Of a DNA stretch of 49,575 nt, positions 9,125 to 17,542 are shown piece after piece. Source of the stretch: an uncultured Fimbriimonadaceae bacterium (lineage in GTDB: Bacteria > Armatimonadota > Fimbriimonadia > Fimbriimonadales > Fimbriimonadaceae). Under the pieces are notes generated by a model. The model had not been told where the DNA came from. It searched no databases and was given only the letters and a program-made list of their open reading frames with translations. How positions within the stretch are numbered: position 1 is the stretch's first letter; every line of letters starts with the position of its first letter. Made by a program: the position numbers and the translations under genes. The DNA is taken from positions 1 to 49,575 of the forward strand of contig CALGMO010000060.1 of assembly GCA_937961665.1 (NCBI GenBank), in the 5' to 3' direction.

Positions 9125-10390
9125 ATGGGCGAGTCCGGCGTGAGGCTGCTGGTCTGCACGGTGGGAGGGTCGGCCGATCCGATCGTGTTCTCGATCGACA
9201 CCGACCAACCCGAGGCCGTGCTCTTCGTGGTCTCCGCGGGCTCGAAGAGGGTCGTCGACGAGGAGATCCATCCCAGGCTGCGACACAAGCTCCGATATTG
9301 CGACTCGCTGCTGGTCGATCCCGACCGGCTCTCGGATTCGTTCCGCGGCATCTCGTCGCGGATCCGACAGAAGCTCCGCGAGTGGCAGATCCAGCCCGAT
9401 TCGGCGGTGGCGGACATCACCGGCGGCACCAAGGCCATGGCCAGCGGCCTGGCGCTGGCGGCAGCCGTCCTCGGTCTTCGGACGCGCTACGTCTCCGGCT
9501 CCCGGCCCGGCGGCATCGCCACGGTCGATCCCGGCACGGAGACGTTCGTCGACGAGACCAACCCGTTCGACCTGTACGCCGTCCTCCACCAGGAGGAGGC
9601 CACCCGAATGTTGGCCGAGGGATTCCCCGGAGCGGCGGCGCGGGTGCTGGAGGAGGCTCTGCGAAGGAGCTGCTCGCCGGAGCTGAAGGCGAGGATCGAG
9701 GCCCTCGCCGGCCTGTTCCGTGCCTTGGCGGCCGTCGACCGCTTCGTCTTCGGCGAGGCGAAGAACGACCTCGGCAGGGCCCTCAGCCTGATCGAGATGG
9801 AGCCGCGGCTGGTGGGAGGCCCGGAGGTGCTGCAGCGCCTGCGGGACCTCAGGAGCCACTGGCTGACGTGCGGGGAGATCGTCGGCGGCGGCAACAAGCC
9901 CCAGGATCGGTCGATGGGGCCTCTGATGCTCGAGCTGATCGCCAACGCCCGCAGACGCCGAACCCGCCGAGAGTTCGACACCGCCGTGGCGTGCCTCTAT
10001 CGGGCAACCGAGATGTTCGTTCAGGACCTTCTTTGGCGGGCGTTCGGCGCCAACCGCGGCCGGATCGCCGCTGGGCAGCTTTCCGCAGAGGCCCTGAAGT
10101 GGCTTGAGGAGAGGGGGGCCCGCCCGGGCGCAGACGGCTCCTTCAAGCTCGGCCTGGCCCTCAGCTTCGATCTTCTGCGCTTCGGGCCAGAGGAGCTGCG
10201 CGGCCACGCGGCGACGTACGAGGCCCTGAAGGGGCACCTGGAGTTCCGCAATGCCAGCATCCTCGCCCACGGCGTCGCACCCGTCGACGGGAAGAAGGCG
10301 TCGGAGATGGAGGAGGCCGTCCTCCTCCACCTCGGCATCGGAGCCGAGGAGATTCCGGACTGGCCGGGCATCGTGGTCTCCCTGGGTTAG
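9125..10390 (+). CDS. CARF-HEPN protein, TIGR02710 (Csm6-like) family
   Basis: Predicted cyclic-oligoadenylate-sensing ribonuclease of type III CRISPR signalling. The 421-aa product opens with the CARF motif LLVCTVGGSADPIVFSI (about residues 8-24) and has the second CARF signature D97-ITGGTK-A at 97-103, the segments that bind cyclic oligoadenylate in Csm6/Can-type proteins. After a helical middle, the C-terminus has the HEPN catalytic motif R375-N376 to H382 (RNASILAHG), typical of metal-independent HEPN RNases. The ATG at 9125 places the CARF strand right at the N-terminus; a GTG at 9059 would add 22 unlikely residues. No Shine-Dalgarno is seen. No cas gene, array or second effector lies in the window, so it is an orphan here. 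Activity is inferred from motifs only. Confidence 0.85.
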   Translation: MGESGVRLLVCTVGGSADPIVFSIDTDQPEAVLFVVSAGSKRVVDEEIHPRLRHKLRYCDSLLVDPDRLSDSFRGISSRIRQKLREWQIQPDSAVADITGGTKAMASGLALAAAVLGLRTRYVSGSRPGGIATVDPGTETFVDETNPFDLYAVLHQEEATRMLAEGFPGAAARVLEEALRRSCSPELKARIEALAGLFRALAAVDRFVFGEAKNDLGRALSLIEMEPRLVGGPEVLQRLRDLRSHWLTCGEIVGGGNKPQDRSMGPLMLELIANARRRRTRREFDTAVACLYRATEMFVQDLLWRAFGANRGRIAAGQLSAEALKWLEERGARPGADGSFKLGLALSFDLLRFGPEELRGHAATYEALKGHLEFRNASILAHGVAPVDGKKASEMEEAVLLHLGIGAEEIPDWPGIVVSLG

Positions 10391-10491
10391 GTCCCGAAGG
10401 CCCAGCGTTCGCACTGGGACTGCCGACGTCCCCGGCGCGGCGTCGTAGACCCCCGCAGAGGCCCCAGGGTCTCGCTACGGAGATAACAACG

Positions 10492-11019
10492 ATGCTCAAG
10501 AAGACACTCCTCGCTTTCGGACTGTTCGCGCTGGCTCTTACCGGCGCCCGCGCCCAGACCAAAGACATCGTCGACACCGCCGTCGGAGCGGGGCAGTTCA
10601 CCACGCTGGTGAAGCTCGTTCAGGAGGCCGGCCTCGTGGAGACCCTCAAGGGCAAGGGTCCGTTCACCGTGCTGGCTCCTTCCGACGAGGCCTTCAAGAA
10701 GGTGCCGAAGGAGATCGTCGACAAGCTGCTGGCCGACAAGAAGCTCCTGACGCAGGTTCTGACCTACCACGTCATCGCCGGCAAGGTGATGTCCACCGAT
10801 CTCAAGAACGGCGCCGCGCCGAAGACCGTCCAGGGCGAGACCGTGAAGGTCCGGATCAAGGGCAGCACCGTGAACTTCAACAACGCCAAGGTTGCCAAGG
10901 CGGACATCGGCGCCTCGAACGGCGTGATCCACGTCATCGACACCGTGATCCTCCCGCCTTCGGTCGCCAAGGCTCTCGGTCTCGACAAGGCGAAGGACAA
11001 GGCGAAGAAGACTTACTGA
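10492..11019 (+). CDS. Secreted fasciclin (FAS1) domain protein
   Basis: Extracellular or periplasmic single-domain FAS1 protein, a fold linked to adhesion and matrix contact. The 175-aa product has a signal peptide (LLAFGLFALALTGARA, cleavage expected near residue 21), then one complete FAS1 domain (about 24-155) with the H1 motif GPFTVLAPSDEAFKKVP and the H2 region YHVIAGKV, ending VIHVIDTVILPP. The tail is Lys-rich (KAKDKAKKTY). The start at ATG 10492 has a GGAG 10 nt upstream, a modest ribosome-binding site. A strong terminator follows at 11045-11073. It resembles the secreted MPB70-like single FAS1 proteins common in environmental bacteria; the partner is unknown. Confidence 0.93.
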   Translation: MLKKTLLAFGLFALALTGARAQTKDIVDTAVGAGQFTTLVKLVQEAGLVETLKGKGPFTVLAPSDEAFKKVPKEIVDKLLADKKLLTQVLTYHVIAGKVMSTDLKNGAAPKTVQGETVKVRIKGSTVNFNNAKVAKADIGASNGVIHVIDTVILPPSVAKALGLDKAKDKAKKTY

Positions 11020-11044
11020 TCCTCCTTCCGTTCCTCCCTCAACC

Positions 11045-11073
11045 GGGCCCGCCGCATGGCGGGCCCTTTTTTT
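11045..11073 (+). terminator. Rho-independent terminator after the fasciclin gene
   Basis: Perfect 9-bp stem GGGCCCGCC (11045-11053) with GGCGGGCCC (11058-11066), GCAT loop and seven Ts (11067-11073). It is the clearest intrinsic terminator in the window. It abuts the 3' end of the convergent PIG-L gene at 11075. Confidence 0.9.
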
Positions 11074-11074
11074 G

Positions 11075-11770
11075 TCACTCCAGAAGAGAGCGAACGATCC
11101 GGCGACGCTGATCGGGTGGAACCACGAAGGCGCAGGCGTACTCGCGCATCGCCTCCAGCCCCCGGGCTCGCGCCAACACCTTGTAGTAGTCGATATATCG
11201 GAAGGGGCTCACCTCCCCGCGGAACAGCGCGTAGCTGCCCATCGCCCGCTCCCAGACCAGCATGTCCTCCTCCGTGATCTCTAGGAACACTTCGGGCTGG
11301 AAGCCGCGGTTGTCCTCCCAGTTCTCCCCGTAGAGGACCCGACCGACCCAGTGCGGGGGATGATCGCCGGAAAAGGCCGGCAGGCCCGCGTAGAACCGCG
11401 CGTCCGGCAGCAGCTCGTGCGCCGCCGAGTGGTCCTTGTGGATGCTGCCGCCCCAGTGCGTGATCACGAGCTTGGGCCGGGCCTCCCTCAGGACCCGGGC
11501 CACCGCGTGCTTGACTTCGTCGTTCACCGGCAGCTCGCCATAGCGGTAGTCCAGAGCCCACATCTCCGCGCCGAGCTCTCGGGCGCACTCCTCGGCCTCC
11601 CTCCGCTTCTGCCGCGCGTACTCGTCGGGAGCCATCGTCCTGTGGCCCCTCTCTCCGGGGGTCAGGTGCAGCAGCCCGATGGATGCGCCCTGGCGCCGCA
11701 TCGCCGCCAGCGCCATCCCCCAAGCCACCTCGTCGCCCATGTGCGCGCCGATCGCCAGTACGTCGACCAT
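11075..11770 (-). CDS. PIG-L family deacetylase-like protein
   Basis: LmbE/PIG-L fold protein of 231 aa, a family of zinc enzymes that remove N-acetyl groups from GlcNAc derivatives (MshB, BshB, PIG-L). The N-terminal strand and metal loop read VLAIGAHMGDEVAWG: His10 and Asp13 of the zinc site are kept, but the Asp that serves as general base in MshB (second D-minus-one position, normally HPDDE) is Gly12 and the Pro is Met11. The later metal region is THWGGSIHKDHSAAHE. The ATG at 11770 overlaps the GNAT stop (TGATG), so the two genes are translationally coupled. The altered motif could mean a different catalytic base or another substrate; the fold assignment itself is firm. Confidence 0.85.
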   Translation of the reverse strand: MVDVLAIGAHMGDEVAWGMALAAMRRQGASIGLLHLTPGERGHRTMAPDEYARQKRREAEECARELGAEMWALDYRYGELPVNDEVKHAVARVLREARPKLVITHWGGSIHKDHSAAHELLPDARFYAGLPAFSGDHPPHWVGRVLYGENWEDNRGFQPEVFLEITEEDMLVWERAMGSYALFRGEVSPFRYIDYYKVLARARGLEAMREYACAFVVPPDQRRRIVRSLLE

Positions 11771-12717
11771 CACAGCTCCTTCCTCAGATACGCGAACCGC
11801 CGGATCTCCCGAAACCCCGCCGCTCGGTAGAGCCGGTCCGCGGTGCGGTCGTCCGACCAGAGGAACCAGCTGCACCGAAAGCCGCGGGCCTTCTGGGCCT
11901 GTAGCGTTTCATACAGCAGCACCTGGCCGATGCCGCGCCCCCGCTCCGACTCGCGAACCCCGATCGGTCCGAACCGCTCCCCGCCGTAGTGGGAGTAGGC
12001 CAGCACCTCCGGTCGGTCGGGGTTCCGCCATGCCAGCATGAGGCGCCTCGGGTCGTCGCCCAGCGTGATGTCGCGGATCGCCTCCTTGGCCCAGCGCACC
12101 CAGTCGCCCCGGAAATGCTCCCGAGCGAACTCCAGCGTCGGCAGGGTGAGGGCGGCATGGAACGGCTCGACCCTCACGCCCTCCTGCGACAGCCGCGCCG
12201 CCCGTTCGCGCACCCAGTCCGGCACGCGCAGGTCCCACAGCTCGGCCTGCATGGCGATCGGCTGATAGACCTCGCGATAGCCGCAGGCCGTCAGCAGCTC
12301 GCATCCGCCCGGGTAGGCCAAGTCCGCTCCGGGCAGAAAGTATCCCGGGGCGTAGCCGCACACCCAGGCCGACCGCGCACCCCGTCCGCGCAGGAAAGCC
12401 TCGGCCCGCTCCACCAAGGCCCGGCCGACGCCCCGCCGGCGGAACCCCTCGCGCACGGCGAGCAGCACCAGATACCCGCGGTCGCCGTCGGGCGGGGCGT
12501 TCTCCAGCGGCACGCTGCGATGAACCGCCCACACCAGCCCGATCGGCAGGTCTCCGTCGAACGCCAGAACCAGACCCTCCGGGTCGAAGTTCGGGTCGCA
12601 CAGCGCTTGCCGGGCGAACTTCCCGGCGTCCAACGCCTCCCGAGGAAGGGCCTCCGCCATCCATGGAACGACCGACTCCGGCCAGTCCGGCGGCAACGGT
12701 CCGAACCGAAGCCTCAT
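11770..12717 (-). CDS. Tandem-GNAT N-acetyltransferase
   Basis: Protein of 315 aa with two GNAT domains. The first has the acetyl-CoA loop FRRRGVGRALVERAEAFL (about residues 98-115) after the strand GYLVLLAV; the second has RGRGIGQVLLYETLQ (about 262-276) followed by YRAAGFREIRRFAYL. The ATG at 12717 is chosen because TAAGGT (12725-12730, minus strand) lies 7 nt upstream with no Shine-Dalgarno, and the first domain starts normally there. Its stop overlaps the PIG-L start by one base. Size and two-domain layout resemble mycothiol synthase MshD, and the neighbour resembles MshB, but tandem GNATs also serve many other roles, so substrate is open. Confidence 0.85.
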   Translation of the reverse strand: MRLRFGPLPPDWPESVVPWMAEALPREALDAGKFARQALCDPNFDPEGLVLAFDGDLPIGLVWAVHRSVPLENAPPDGDRGYLVLLAVREGFRRRGVGRALVERAEAFLRGRGARSAWVCGYAPGYFLPGADLAYPGGCELLTACGYREVYQPIAMQAELWDLRVPDWVRERAARLSQEGVRVEPFHAALTLPTLEFAREHFRGDWVRWAKEAIRDITLGDDPRRLMLAWRNPDRPEVLAYSHYGGERFGPIGVRESERGRGIGQVLLYETLQAQKARGFRCSWFLWSDDRTADRLYRAAGFREIRRFAYLRKEL

Positions 12718-12782
12718 GCCCGGCACCTTACCCCGCGGCCCGCCCCTCGACATCCCCGCCGCCGCCCAGGTACTTTGGCCGC
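12718..12782. promoter_or_regulatory. Divergent leaderless promoters, GNAT / helicase
   Basis: TAAGGT on the minus strand (12725-12730) is 7 nt before the GNAT ATG; TACTTT on the plus strand (12771-12776) is 6 nt before the helicase ATG at 12783. Neither gene has a ribosome-binding site. Confidence 0.55.
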
Positions 12783-15700
12783 ATGCGGGAGCTTCCGCCC
12801 GGCGTCTACGACCTCCTGCTCACGCGGGCCCTGCGCGAGGAGCTGGATCGTCTGCGCGTGCGGGCCGGAGTCGAGCGCCTCGGGCCGGAGGAGGGGATCG
12901 AGTACCTCGCGAGAGAGGTCGCCCAACGGGCCCGCGAGATTCTCAGGCGGGAGTGCGAGTCGGACGACGCCGAGGGGAGCGTGCTCGGGCGATCGCGCGA
13001 GCTGTTCGAGGCCGCGGACGATCCGGACGAGCCGACCCTCGATCTGCTGCGGTGGGTCCAGTCCTCCGACCGTCCGCCCGCCGAGGCGCCGCCCGAGCCG
13101 CCGATCCTGCCGCTCTCCTTCAGCCAGCTGGTCACGAACCAACGACACCTGAACCTCCTCGAAGTCTTGGCCTCCGAGCTGAGAAGCGCCGACCGGGTGG
13201 ACCTGATCTGCCCGTTCATCGGCTACCAGGGCACGCTCCGCCTGTTGCGCCACTTCGAGCGCCTCGGGCCCAAGCTCAGAGTCCTGACCACCACGTACCT
13301 CGGCGCGACCAGCGCCCGCGCGCTGCGCCAGCTGGCCGAGCTGGGCGCGCAGATCCGCATCGCCTACGAGAGCGCCGAGCAGCACACCTCCCTGCACGCC
13401 AAGGCCTGGATCTTCCACCGCGCCACCGGCTTCACGACCGCCATCATCGGCTCGTCGAACCTCTCCACCAAGGCGCTGGTCGACGGACTCGAGTGGAACG
13501 TGCGGCTGGGAGCCAAAGACGCCCCGTACGTGATCCAAGGGCTGATCGACACCTTCGAGCGCCTCTGGAACCAGCAGGACCGGTTCGTCCCGTTCGACCC
13601 CAACCGGGACATGGAGCGACTCGTCCGCGCGATCGATGCCCAGCGCGATGGCGCCGCTCCCCCACCCACCTTCTTCGACATCCGGCCCTACCCCCATCAG
13701 GAGGAGGCCCTGGAGTTCCTGCGGCTGAGCCGCCTCGAGGGCCGGCACGAGAACCTGGTGGTGGCGGCGACGGGCACCGGCAAGACGGTGATCGCCGCCT
13801 TGGACTACGCCAACCTCGTCCGATGCTGGGGATGCCGTCCGACGATTCTGTTCGTCGCGCACCGGCACGAGATCCTTCGGCAGTCCCTGGACACCTACCG
13901 GGCGGTGCTGCGCGATGGCGGCTTCGGCGAGCTGCTCTCCGGGCAGGACAGGCCTGACCGGTGGACGCACCTCTTCGCTACGGTGCAGACGCTCTCGAGG
14001 TGGACCGACGACCAGCTCGCCGACCTGAAGCACGACGTTCTGGTGATCGACGAGTTCCACCACGCCGAGGCCGCCACCTACCGCCGGATCCTCGACCTCG
14101 TGCAACGCAAGGAGCTGCTCGCCCTCACGGCCACGCCCGAGCGCACGGACGGCGTGAACGTCGCCGACTGGTTCGGAGGGCCCACCTACGAGCTCCGCCT
14201 CTGGCACGCGCTGGACCGGGGCCTGCTGTGCCCCTTCCACTACTGGGGCATCGACGACGGCACCGACCTCTCGAACGTCGCTTGGGAACGCGGGCGCTAC
14301 GATGCCGGACAGCTCGAGAGGCTGTACGTGGATCGCGGCCAGCCGCGCGTGCAGACCATCGTTCGGAACCTGGTGGAGAAGGTGGAGGACCCCTCCCGAA
14401 TGCGCGCCGTGGCGTTCTGCGTGTCCGTCCGCCACGCCGAGTTCATGGCCGAGGAGCTCCGCAAGGCCGGCTTTCAGGCCGCGGCGCTCCACGCGAGCTT
14501 GGAGCCCGGACTGCGGGACCAGACCCTCCACAGGTTCCGAACCGGCGAGCTGAACCTGCTCTGCACCGTCGACCTGTTCAACGAGGGCGTGGACGTTCCG
14601 GAGATCGACACTGTGCTGTTCCTCCGACCCACGGAGAGCGCCCTGCTCTTCACGCAGCAGCTGGGCCGCGGGCTGCGGCGTCACCCCGACAAGAGCGCGC
14701 TCACCGTGCTGGACTTCGTCGGCCGGCAGAACCAGAAGTTCCGATTCGACCTGCGTCTGCGGGCCCTGACGGGGCTCACGCGCAGGGGTCTGGAGACGGG
14801 CGCGCGGGACGGGTTCCTGAAGCTTCCCGCCGGGTGCGACATCCAGCTGGACCGGATCACCCAGGAGCGGGTGCTGGAGGCTCTGCGCCGAGCGGTTCCG
14901 CGCAGCCTGCGCGACATGACCGACGAGTACCGCCGCCTCGCGTCGACGGATGGCCCGGTCACCCTCCGGCGGTTCTTGGAGGAGACCGGCATCGAGCCGG
15001 CCGACCTGTACCGGGACGGACGAACGCTGCTCCAGATTGCCCGCGAGGCCACGGGAGACGGCCGACCCCTCCCCTATCGGCACGAGAGGCTCGGCCGCCT
15101 GCTGCATGTGAACGACCGCCTCCGCGCCGGCGCGTACGTGGAGGCCGCCCGGGGCGAGAGAACCGACCCCCACCGGCGCATGATCCTGGCCCTGTTCCAC
15201 GACCATGCGTCCAAGCCCTTCGCGTTCGCCGAGGAGACGGTGCAGGAGATGGAGGCGCTCCTGGACTACCTCACGCGAAACGCCGGGCCCTGCGAGCCTG
15301 TGTGGCGGTCCGCTCCCGATCCGAGCGGCCTCGAGGACCTGCCGTTCTGCCTGCACCGGGCGTACGTCCGGGACGAGATCGCCGCGCCGTTCCGCGACGA
15401 CCCGAAGAGCCTCCGGGAGGGCGTGCTCCACGACAAGGAGCGGCGACTCTGCGTCAACCTGGTCACCCTGAACAAATCGGAGCGGGAGTTCTCGCCGACC
15501 ACGCGGTACGCCGACGTGCTCCTCAGCCCCGTGCTGCTGCAGTGGGAGAGCCAATCCACCACCCGGCAGGACTCGGAGACGGGAAGGAGGATCACCAACC
15601 CCGCCAACTGGAGGCAGCTGTTCTTCGTGCGCACGAGCAAGAGGGACGCAGACGGGCGCACGCCGCCGTACTGGTGCCTCGGCTGGGCCAGACCGATCCG

Positions 15701-15794
15701 CCATGAGGGCGAGCGGCCGATCCGCATTCTCTACGGACTGCTCCGCGCGGTGCCCGACAGCCTCGATCTGCCTCTGGAGGACGCGAGCGGCTAG
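12783..15794 (+). CDS. PLD-like nuclease / superfamily 2 helicase / DUF3427 protein
   Basis: A 1003-aa three-part DNA-processing protein (COG3886-COG1061 type). Residues 105-300 are a phospholipase-D-like (HKD) nuclease domain with H205-A-K207 and GSSN at 223-226; the Asp of the usual HxKx4D is His212. Residues 320-680 form the SF2 helicase: Walker A ATGTGKT with K334, DEFH at 423-426, ALTATPERTD (motif III) and QQLGRGLRR (motif VI, about 625-633). The rest matches DUF3427, with CVNLVTLNKSEREFSPTTRY, ending in a domain that may recognise DNA. This architecture often appears as a stand-alone restriction- or defence-like protein, but its function is not established. Putative leaderless start at ATG 12783 (TACTTT 6 nt upstream); the longer open frame upstream lacks homology. 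Confidence 0.9.
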   Translation: MRELPPGVYDLLLTRALREELDRLRVRAGVERLGPEEGIEYLAREVAQRAREILRRECESDDAEGSVLGRSRELFEAADDPDEPTLDLLRWVQSSDRPPAEAPPEPPILPLSFSQLVTNQRHLNLLEVLASELRSADRVDLICPFIGYQGTLRLLRHFERLGPKLRVLTTTYLGATSARALRQLAELGAQIRIAYESAEQHTSLHAKAWIFHRATGFTTAIIGSSNLSTKALVDGLEWNVRLGAKDAPYVIQGLIDTFERLWNQQDRFVPFDPNRDMERLVRAIDAQRDGAAPPPTFFDIRPYPHQEEALEFLRLSRLEGRHENLVVAATGTGKTVIAALDYANLVRCWGCRPTILFVAHRHEILRQSLDTYRAVLRDGGFGELLSGQDRPDRWTHLFATVQTLSRWTDDQLADLKHDVLVIDEFHHAEAATYRRILDLVQRKELLALTATPERTDGVNVADWFGGPTYELRLWHALDRGLLCPFHYWGIDDGTDLSNVAWERGRYDAGQLERLYVDRGQPRVQTIVRNLVEKVEDPSRMRAVAFCVSVRHAEFMAEELRKAGFQAAALHASLEPGLRDQTLHRFRTGELNLLCTVDLFNEGVDVPEIDTVLFLRPTESALLFTQQLGRGLRRHPDKSALTVLDFVGRQNQKFRFDLRLRALTGLTRRGLETGARDGFLKLPAGCDIQLDRITQERVLEALRRAVPRSLRDMTDEYRRLASTDGPVTLRRFLEETGIEPADLYRDGRTLLQIAREATGDGRPLPYRHERLGRLLHVNDRLRAGAYVEAARGERTDPHRRMILALFHDHASKPFAFAEETVQEMEALLDYLTRNAGPCEPVWRSAPDPSGLEDLPFCLHRAYVRDEIAAPFRDDPKSLREGVLHDKERRLCVNLVTLNKSEREFSPTTRYADVLLSPVLLQWESQSTTRQDSETGRRITNPANWRQLFFVRTSKRDADGRTPPYWCLGWARPIRHEGERPIRILYGLLRAVPDSLDLPLEDASG

Positions 15795-15832
15795 CCCGGC
15801 CCTTGGTCCCCGCCCTTCCGACCAAAGAAGGC

Positions 15833-15854
15833 GGGGCCCCGCCAGCAGGGCCCC
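15833..15854. terminator. Hairpin between helicase and chemoreceptor genes
   Basis: GGGGCCC (15833-15839) pairs with GGGCCCC (15848-15854) across an 8-nt loop, followed on the plus strand by TTGTCGTTT. A second, imperfect stem (CCCCGCC with GGCGGGG) precedes it. It sits between the convergent ends at 15794 and 15891. Confidence 0.45.
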
Positions 15855-15890
15855 TTGTCGTTTGGGCTGGTTGGGTGAACGAAACCGATG

Positions 15891-17444
15891 CTAGGCGGCG
15901 GCCCTGCTGGCCTTTTCAACAGCCTGACGCGCGGCGCCAACAACCTCGCGCAGAACGGTCGCCTGGTGGTCGACCTCCTGAACGGCGGCCAGCAGCTCCT
16001 CCACCTGCGCGTTCATCTCTTCGGCGGCGGCGCTCACCTGCTGGGCCGACGCCGAGTTCTCCTGCGCCGAAGCGGCGATGCTCTGGATGGATCCGGCGAC
16101 CACGGCCACCTGTTCTCTGGCCTCGTCCACGGCACGGCTGGCCTCGATGGCGGCCTCGCCGACGGCCTCCATGGCTCCGCCGAACGCCGCGCTGAGATCG
16201 CTGGCCTGCGCCGCCAGCTCGGCGATCCTCTCTAGACCCTTGGCCGACTCGAGCGTCACCTCGGCGGCGCCCTCCACGTCCTCCGTCGCCGCGCTCATCG
16301 CCTCGGCCGCCGCCTGGCTGCCGGACTGAACCGCCCGGATCAGGTTCGAGATCTCCTTCGTCGCCTCGGAGGAGTTCTCCGCCAGCTTGCGCACTTCCTC
16401 GGCCACCACGGCGAAGCCCCGGCCGTGCTCGCCGGCGCGGGCCGCCTCGATCGCGGCGTTCAGGGCGAGCAGGTTGGTCTGGGCGGCGATGTCGTCGATC
16501 GTCTGCACGATCTTGCCGATCTCGTCGGACCGCTGGGCCATCTCGGCCACGCGGCGCCCGGTCTCGGCCATCGCCCCGCGCAGACGCTCGATAGCCTGCA
16601 CCCTTTCCCGGATCCTCGTCCACACGGCCGCCTGCTCGGCGATCCGCTCCAAGGCGGACCGGAGCTCGGTCGCGGCCTGATCGGCGTGCGCGACGGCCTC
16701 GGTCTGCCGCTCGGCGCCACCCCTCAGGCGCTCCATGGCTCCCATCACGCGCTCGGCGGCCCTCGCGGCCTCCTCCGCGGCCTCCGCCTGCGAGGCCGCG
16801 AGCCGCGCCAGCTGCTCGCTCACCAACGCGACCTCGTGCGACGCCTTGCCGCTCTGCTCGGACGACTCCCGCACCGATCGGCTCGTTTCCGCCAAGTTCT
16901 CCGCGACCACCGTGGACTTGCCGACCACGTCGCGCAGCTCGGCGACGAAGCCGTACTCCACATAGGCCTCCAGCACGAGGGACTGATCCAGGTTCATCGC
17001 CTTCTGGAAGGCGGTGAGCATCGCCGCCAGCTGGGACGGCCGGAACCTGAGCCTCGAGACGAGGTAGGGATAGATGAGGTCGTAGTACGTGCTCATCGCG
17101 GCGTAGAACCACCTCGGCTCAAGACCGATCTGCGCGTGGATCCGCCCGATGGTGAATCGGCTCTCGAAGTACTCCCGGTCGAACCGCGCCCGGAAGATCT
17201 GGTCGAAGTAACTCGGGTTCGTCTTCTTCAGGCGATCGATGCTCGATCCGGCGCCGGCGATCACCGCCACGACCTCCGGAAACCGCTGGATGTGCGCGTA
17301 GAACTCGTCGACGACCTTCGGCAGAAACGGCTCGAGGACCGCCCGCAGTTCGCTCAGGGCCCGCCGGTCCACATCGTCGATGCGATGGATCTGCAGTCGC
17401 TCGCCGATCGCACGATCGTCGAGCTGGAAGCCTCGTTGCTCCAT
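15891..17444 (-). CDS. Globin-coupled sensor methyl-accepting chemotaxis protein
   Basis: Soluble haem-based aerotaxis-type receptor (HemAT-like). The 517-aa product has an N-terminal protoglobin domain (about 15-175) with the proximal haem-ligand His103 in [14 protein letters not shown], then a long Ala/Glu-rich coiled coil and the MCP signalling domain. The signalling hairpin tip is [18 protein letters not shown], preceded by [20 protein letters not shown]. There is no transmembrane segment, so it should act in the cytoplasm by controlling CheA in response to O2 or another gas. The ATG at 17444 follows a strong Shine-Dalgarno (GGAGGAG); the much longer open frame upstream overlaps the xylosidase gene and is not real. 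No other che gene lies in the window. Confidence 0.94.
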   Translation of the reverse strand: MEQRGFQLDDRAIGERLQIHRIDDVDRRALSELRAVLEPFLPKVVDEFYAHIQRFPEVVAVIAGAGSSIDRLKKTNPSYFDQIFRARFDREYFESRFTIGRIHAQIGLEPRWFYAAMSTYYDLIYPYLVSRLRFRPSQLAAMLTAFQKAMNLDQSLVLEAYVEYGFVAELRDVVGKSTVVAENLAETSRSVRESSEQSGKASHEVALVSEQLARLAASQAEAAEEAARAAERVMGAMERLRGGAERQTEAVAHADQAATELRSALERIAEQAAVWTRIRERVQAIERLRGAMAETGRRVAEMAQRSDEIGKIVQTIDDIAAQTNLLALNAAIEAARAGEHGRGFAVVAEEVRKLAENSSEATKEISNLIRAVQSGSQAAAEAMSAATEDVEGAAEVTLESAKGLERIAELAAQASDLSAAFGGAMEAVGEAAIEASRAVDEAREQVAVVAGSIQSIAASAQENSASAQQVSAAAEEMNAQVEELLAAVQEVDHQATVLREVVGAARQAVEKASRAAA

Positions 17445-17542
17445 AGCTCCTCCGTCGTCGGATAGGTTCTCATCGGCACTGGGGTGCGCGGACGGCACCC
17501 GGCCACGGCCTTTGGCACCAGTTCGAACCTGCCCCGAGGGGG

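Noticed and set aside
12714-15704. Very long antisense open frame over the helicase gene
   Set aside because: It is a high-G+C shadow: no recognisable domain, and the opposite strand encodes a helicase with all motifs in order.
9125-15794. CRISPR array or cas operon near the CARF gene
   Set aside because: No regularly spaced repeats and no cas gene were found; only the CARF-HEPN gene is CRISPR-related.
17482-17500. Hairpin GGGTGC/GCACCC between yicI and the chemoreceptor gene as a terminator
   Set aside because: The stem is only 6 bp, with no U-tract; too weak to list as a feature.
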